From Rhyacichthys aspro (taxonomy: Eukaryota > Chordata > Actinopteri > Gobiiformes > Rhyacichthyidae): 64,000 nt of DNA. Each line of letters begins with the position of its first letter. Within the stretch, counting starts at the first letter, position 1. The notes beneath the pieces are model-generated. The model made no database searches, was not told the origin of the DNA, and was given only the letters and a program-made list of their open reading frames with translations. Below, piece after piece: positions 59,371-64,000 of this stretch. Position numbers and translations under genes: made by a program. The stretch covers positions 9,248,109 to 9,312,108 of the forward strand of contig CM072165.1 of NCBI GenBank assembly GCA_036850595.1, in the 5' to 3' direction.

Positions 59371-60150
59371 GACACAGCTGTTGATTCTTTGCAACAAAAT
59401 GAAAAGCATGGAGCAGGCATATTCCCGAGAAGCTGAGGTGAAGACAGGGCCAGACTATGCTGAACAATGCATGTGTAGGGTCAACCTTTTGACAGAAACA
59501 TAGCTAACATTGCTGAAACTAATATTCAGCATCAATATTTCGAGAAAACATAGTCTGGTTGTAGATAAAACTAAAAGAGCATGTTTGTTTTTTTATCATT
59601 ATTTTGTCATGATATTGAGCCTATGATAAAAAACCCCCAACTTATTTTAAATCTGCAGTGTAGCATTCAAAAAAGATCATTTTCACAGGAAACAGATGTT
59701 CCCAGGGAGCTTAGGCGGAGGTGGTGTACACAGACCCAACATCGGAAACAAATTGCTGAGTGGCATCAACTAGATTATTGTTACTTGCTTCATGTTGGCA
59801 GACATAACAAACACTACTAATGCAGGATGCTAATGTTTTACTAGCATCATTTTTAAGATAAACAGGAGAGGATTAGCTATAGTGTATATAGAAGAACCAT
59901 GAAGTCATTACTGACAGAAGGGTTTGGTGTTGGTTCTTAGCAAAACTGTGTAAAAGATAAACGGGCATAATATTCCCCAGGAGCTAAGGTGGAGAAACGA
60001 TGCCAAGGCTACGATCAAATGTCAAAAACAACCAATGAGAATACTCCAACCTTAGAGTCAACTTTAGAAACATTGTTAACCGTACATATTTTATTACTAG
60101 CATTAATGTTCTGAGAAAGATGATATGATACAAGTGAAACTCTTTGTACT
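59371..60150 (+). repeat. Diverged tandem triplication, about 277-bp period
   Basis: Three related starts: 'attcccgagaagctgaggtg' (about 59421), 'cccagggagcttaggcggag' (59701) and 'ccccaggagctaaggtggag' (about 59976). A shared preceding block ('gtcattattgaca' near 59361, 'gtcattactgaca' near 59906) and a shared later block ('ctagcatcattttt' near 59840, 'ctagcattaatgtt' near 60098) support the alignment. Identity is low, so the event is old. Confidence 0.55.
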
Positions 60151-60260
60151 AAACTCAAATTTGTCCTTTTTATTATCTGTCTGTTTGTTAAAGTCCAAAT
60201 CCTTATTGGCCCTATGCACATCTGAGTATTTGTGCACACCTCGACCTCCATATATATATC

Positions 60261-61140
60261 CATACTGTAAATATTTTTATTGAAATGCGTACACAGAGGC
60301 TCCCTGCCAAGTGAAATCGGCCGTATACAGTGGTTAAAGCGTGATGGATGGGTGGCACTAGCCTGGTATAATAGCCCTGTAGTGGACCAGAGCCCCGTTC
60401 AAAGAGCAAGCTTATACATCATGATACCGCAGACACCCAGCTAATACAGAGCCTCCACATGCTACCGCCGCTACCAGCTCCAGCATCCACAAATGTGATG
60501 GATTAAGGCAAACAGGTTATTTATGGAGCCAGCGACGCTCCGGGAGCTTGTTTGTGCCTTGCCCACACATCTGTTCGCTGAAGGGGAGAGAGGTTGGACA
60601 GAGTGGACCTGGGAACTGTACCGGAGAGTCCAAAATGACACACAAGTTTTATAGCGAACTTTCTGTGAGGTTAAAGGAGCCTCGGTACATGGGTTACTCG
60701 AGGGCAGTTGCTCGTCAGGAGGCTTCAGCGCCAATCCAAAGATCCACACGTGTCTGGAGCTAAGTTTAAAGGATTCAGTGACCATTGTGTAATTAAAAGC
60801 CTGGCATTTCCCCCCCATTGGCATTTGTAAAAGTCAAATAGTAATTAATCCGGAGATGTGAGTCGAGGTGAAGGCTTTCCCCTAAAAGAATACAAATAAC
60901 TAATCCCGGAACAATCGGAAAGAATATCAATTATGCCACTAATAACTCTTGAGTTGACAAGTTTTTATTTGGTTGATTAGCATGTTTTCGACTCAACACC
61001 GGCAGCGATTGTACTGGTTGCAAGAGAAGCTACTCTGTTTATATCAAAAACACGTTGATGATAATTCCTGCTACTGAAGGGGCCCTTGACCTTATGGACC
61101 TTATGAATGACGTATCTCACAGCAGTCAATGCCACTGAAG
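60261..61140. promoter_or_regulatory. Candidate non-coding regulatory island
   Basis: Balanced block with CpGs at 60440-60560 and TAATTAATCC at 60842-60851, which overlaps a TAATTA and a TAATCC homeodomain core. 'ccactaataactcttgag' lies near 60936. Frames of 71-122 codons lack domains. Confidence 0.4.
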
Positions 61141-61585
61141 GAAAAAGTGTTACATCTGTGTTGTCTAATGTCGAGCTCCATTTTAATTCAGAAGGCATCG
61201 ACCCAGGCCGTGTGGTGTTTTGCTTTAAGAAACCTAATCGTCTCTCAGCTGGCATTTGTATTTTGTTTTGTGACCTCAGAGGAAATATGGTCAGATGATG
61301 AATGCTCTTTACAAATATAGAAAGAAATGAATTCAGGAATGTCACAAGAATTCATCCCAGTTCTTCTAGCAGTGATGAGTTTGTCTAGAAACAGTTAGTA
61401 GTTGTTTTCTCTTCTTGGACATTCAAAAGCTGGATATTTTAAATGTTTTAAACAGATAGACATGTTATTTTGAGGTAACATAAGAGAATTTAAACATCTT
61501 TTGACTGGTGTGTTGAGCTTCAATTTACTGTATAATAAAACAGAATTGAAGTTGAAGAAGTGTAATTATTGGTCATCCATCTTCT
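61141..61585. other. Spacer
   Basis: AT-rich; two shifted 63-codon frames at 61107-61320 are not convincing. No repeat until 61586. Confidence 0.4.
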
Positions 61586-61806
61586 TCGTCACATGGGTAG
61601 CAGTGTGAGCAGAAATGCCCACACTTCCTCTCCCCAAACACTTCTCACTGCTCTTTTTGGGAAATTCTCATATAATATTTAGTCGAACTGAAAAACACAG
61701 TCCCTCCAGAGTGTCCCGGGTCAGCCGTGGGACCTCCTTTCTCCGAATCCTTGAGGCATCCCAAAATTAAAAACGCCCAAGCCAACTCAGCTGATTCCTC
61801 TTGACC
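61586..61806 (-). pseudogene. Non-LTR retrotransposon ORF2 C-terminal fragment
   Basis: On the minus strand, WRDCVFQFD ends in a stop, and after a gap VWGEEVWAFLLTLLPM follows. This is the order WRDYVSRLAW ... GEREVWASLLRLLPP that I recall from an abundant fish LINE ORF2 tail. Plus-strand 'caagccaactcagctgattc' continues the same element. Stops and gaps show it is dead. It is longer than the related fragment at 10596. Confidence 0.65.
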
Positions 61807-61975
61807 GGTCCGTCCTTCTGTGGTTCTCCCTGAGGTTTCTCTTTTTCCTGATTGGGTTTTTTGAGTTTTTTCTCTCCCTGATGGAGGGTCTAAGGACAGG
61901 GGATGTTGAGTTCAACCTCTCTTTTGTTTTTGTTCAGTCCTTTGAGACAATTGTTGTGATACTGGTTTATTTAAA
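61806..61975 (+). repeat. Dispersed repeat tail with 'gggtctaaggacag' core
   Basis: 'ggttctccctgaggtttctc', a T-rich stretch, 'gagggtctaaggacagggga', 'tcctttgagacaattgttgt' and 'gatactggttta' follow the order of a common fish repeat tail ('gaggtttcttcc...gggtctaaggacagaggatgt...cctttgagacaa...gatattgggcta'). LINE/SINE origin is not resolved. Confidence 0.65.
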
Positions 61976-62039
61976 CCTCTCTTGACCACAGGTGAGACTA
62001 GAAAGTATCTTCAAAAGTATCTTTGAGTTTAATTCGAGA

Positions 62040-62950
62040 CTAGATTGGTTTGAAGACGATTCCATGCTGCATGAAGCCGTTTAGACAAACAGACTTAATG
62101 AGACTACGTTGAAAGCCAGCCCTCAGACTGATTAAACTAATCAGAGTGTATTAATATGTCATCCTGATGAGGCAAATGGATGGGTTATGAATCAGGATTG
62201 CCACCGTGCCAGGTTCAAGGCTTTGGAAACAAATGGTGCTACATTCACAGGCTGTAATCTTTGATCAGAGATCCAAGTTCATTTGTGTCACATTTGATGC
62301 ACATTAGGCCTGTGTGCCGCTGTTGGAATCAGGATTGCCTCACTAAGCATACACAACACCTTGGCATCACTCTCTCATTACGGAGCCACAAAATCACATA
62401 GAAGCATAACAGAAGACTCAACCTGAAGTATTTTCAGAGTTGCCTTCCCTTTTCCCCAAGTCCCAGGTTTGATTAAAAGTGAGGCAGCATTACTAATTTG
62501 CAGCGCACACATTTCAATGGCATTACGTTTGAAGTGAGGAGGAAAATCTCCAGTTCAGTTTAAATCTCCTTGCTCGGTAAACCTTTTGTTTTCTAATAAT
62601 TTCCACACCAGAGAAGGTGGGTTGAATACTCTAATCTCATAAGCGGCTTAATTCAGATACTGTGACTTCATTACATTCTCTGCTGTTTGTAAACCGCTCT
62701 CCTGAAAACTGCTGGTTGCTAGGGTTTACTGGAAGACGGCAACTGTTAACAAAAAAAAAAGAAAGAAGAAAAAGTTGAAGGAAAAGGCTTCATTTTTGGA
62801 GACAAAGCGAGGTGTGAGGGCGCAGTGTACTCCAGAGGCTCCAGCTGTATTAAAAGTTTGACCAGGTCTCGTAATAAAAACCTTTAGTTCCCACTGCGCA
62901 ATTAAGCTGTGGCTCAAACTATTGATTTGATCTTTTGTTTTGTCCATCCA
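62040..62950. promoter_or_regulatory. Candidate regulatory island with palindromic homeodomain site
   Basis: CTGATTA-AAC-TAATCAG at 62128-62144 is a perfect 7-bp inverted repeat with two back-to-back TAAT cores. Balanced DNA continues, with 'catttgatgcacattaggcc' near 62289 and a 10-base A tract at 62751-62760. The 142-codon minus-strand frame (63154-62726) reads that tract as poly-phenylalanine and is rejected. Confidence 0.42.
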
Positions 62951-63590
62951 CCCACCGGTTACAGCGCTCTCTAAGGAGTTATCAGCAACCGCAAACACAG
63001 ACGCCCAGAGAACTGCTGCCTGTGAACTCTGGAAAACACTATATTTACAACACCCACCATGTACAACGTGTGGGTCGCAGAATGTAGATATAATTAGGTC
63101 ATGGGCTAATTGTGACTCAGGATTTCGTATTCTGCAATTAGCATTATTTTGCAATTAGTAAACAAAGCAGTAATATCACAATTTCTTATCAAACTGAGCC
63201 AAATCAAACTAATAAGAGTAATTTTTATGATTTGTTTTGTAATGTTGAGTCTGATTCCCAAATATTGCATGAGTTGATTTGTGCCTCATTTATGCTTAAT
63301 GAGTGACAGCGCAAAAACAAATCAATGTCTCACCAAACTTTTTTTTATTTTTCATTATAGTTTATGGGGAAAAATCTACATAGGATTTTTTGGCTGCAAT
63401 ACCTCGAGTGGCCACTGGTAGAATCATTTTGCCATTATTACAAATCCAAGTTAGCCATAATTCTGGACTAAGAAAACTAAAAAAAAAAAAGTTGCACAGA
63501 GACAACATGAAAGTCCTGTGAGCCCACTTTGAGCCACTGTTTAAACTTTGATTCAACAAGATGTCACTTTTGAGCAGCGCCATTTAAGAT
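62951..63590. other. AT-rich spacer
   Basis: Includes a 12-base A tract at 63479-63490. Starts balanced (to about 63150) with 'tgggctaattgtgactc' near 63103. No gene. Confidence 0.42.
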
Positions 63591-64000
63591 TATGTGAGGT
63601 TTCCTGATGTTTACGAGAAAACATTTGAATCCCATCTCTCACCTTTAACTGTTTTGTTTTGTAAGCCCGCCGAGCTTGTCACCACAGGCTTTTTATCCTA
63701 CATTAAATCGGCTAAAGAGACCGCTGTATAACAAATTGCACGCTCCAATATAAAATATGTAAGCGGCGCAAGTGTCTGCAAAAGCAAGCACACAATCGTA
63801 CGGCAGTGTGGGAGCAGCTGCGCCCGGCGAGGACAGATGTCTGCGTCAGCTTGTAAACTGCTTGTTCACTGTTTACAGCAGGACCCTCATGGCTGCCCCG
63901 GACCATGCATTTTGATTAACTCCCACCGTGGATTGAGTCTGGGGCCGTGACAAGCAGCAAAAACCTCATCAAAGCAAAGAGCAGACTGACAACACTCCAC
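63591..64000. promoter_or_regulatory. Candidate regulatory island with inverted FOX-like sites (runs off window)
   Basis: TGTAAAC at 63852-63858 and GTTTACA at 63871-63877 are perfect complements with a 12-bp spacer, a paired forkhead-type arrangement. CpG-bearing DNA surrounds it ('gtaagcggcgcaagtg', 'ctgcgcccggcgagg'). It continues to the window edge. Confidence 0.4.

Overview
This window reads as vertebrate nuclear DNA, most likely from a ray-finned (percomorph-like) teleost, and it behaves as a gene desert. It is AT-rich with long intergenic stretches. It carries fragments of dispersed repeats I recognise from fish genomes: a terminal-repeat element starting CAGTGCTGTGAAAAAGT, a 'gacttgagtcatgtgacttgg' element, hAT-like elements whose ends read as variants of 'caggggtgtccaaa', and non-LTR retrotransposon ORF2 tails. 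There is no operon structure. I could not support any intact host protein-coding gene, tRNA, rRNA or known microRNA. The open frames, up to about 250 codons, show no recognisable domain, exon structure or codon signal; the exceptions are mobile-element remnants.

Layout: islands of about 0.2-1.3 kb with balanced base composition, high sequence complexity, local CpG enrichment and homeodomain/POU/SOX/FOX-type motifs alternate with AT-rich, low-information spacers along the whole window. The densest islands are near 3.0-3.3, 6.1-7.0, 8.15-8.6, 10.8-11.6, 13.3-15.1, 16.1-17.6, 19.0-19.3, 20.4-21.0, 22.1-22.7, 24.2-25.8, 26.7-27.6, 33.1-33.4, 34.2-34.8, 36.1-36.6, 37.1-37.6, 38.8-39.6, 40.6-41.1, 42.8-43.9, 45.4-46.2, 47.6-48.2, 49.3-50.1, 51.4-52.05, 53.2-53.65, 54.5-55.4, 56.1-57.0, 57.2-57.8, 60.3-61.1, 62.0-62.9 and 63.6-64.0 kb. 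I infer candidate conserved non-coding elements of a developmental regulatory landscape whose target gene lies outside the window. Conservation itself cannot be seen from one sequence, so these calls have modest confidence.

Mobile elements cluster at 41-45 kb and 52-58 kb. Best supported are a 324-bp hAT-like element (41129-41452) with near-perfect 8-bp target duplications, a 613-bp element (57865-58477) with near-perfect 8-bp target duplications, and a 288-bp terminal-repeat element (41840-42127) with a 5-bp duplication. A degenerate hAT copy (44358-44918) retains a broken BED-zinc-finger coding remnant, and its terminus matches two shorter elements at 52.3 and 53.8 kb. Retrotransposon ORF2 fragments lie at 10.6 and 61.6 kb.

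Other structure: a ten-unit 41-bp minisatellite (35072-35468) open in all three minus-strand frames, a duplicated block pair at 46.5/48.3 kb, an old ~277-bp tandem triplication at 59.4-60.1 kb, a CpG-rich patch at 20.5-20.7 kb, and a CRE plus opposed CCAAT boxes at 17.4-17.6 kb.
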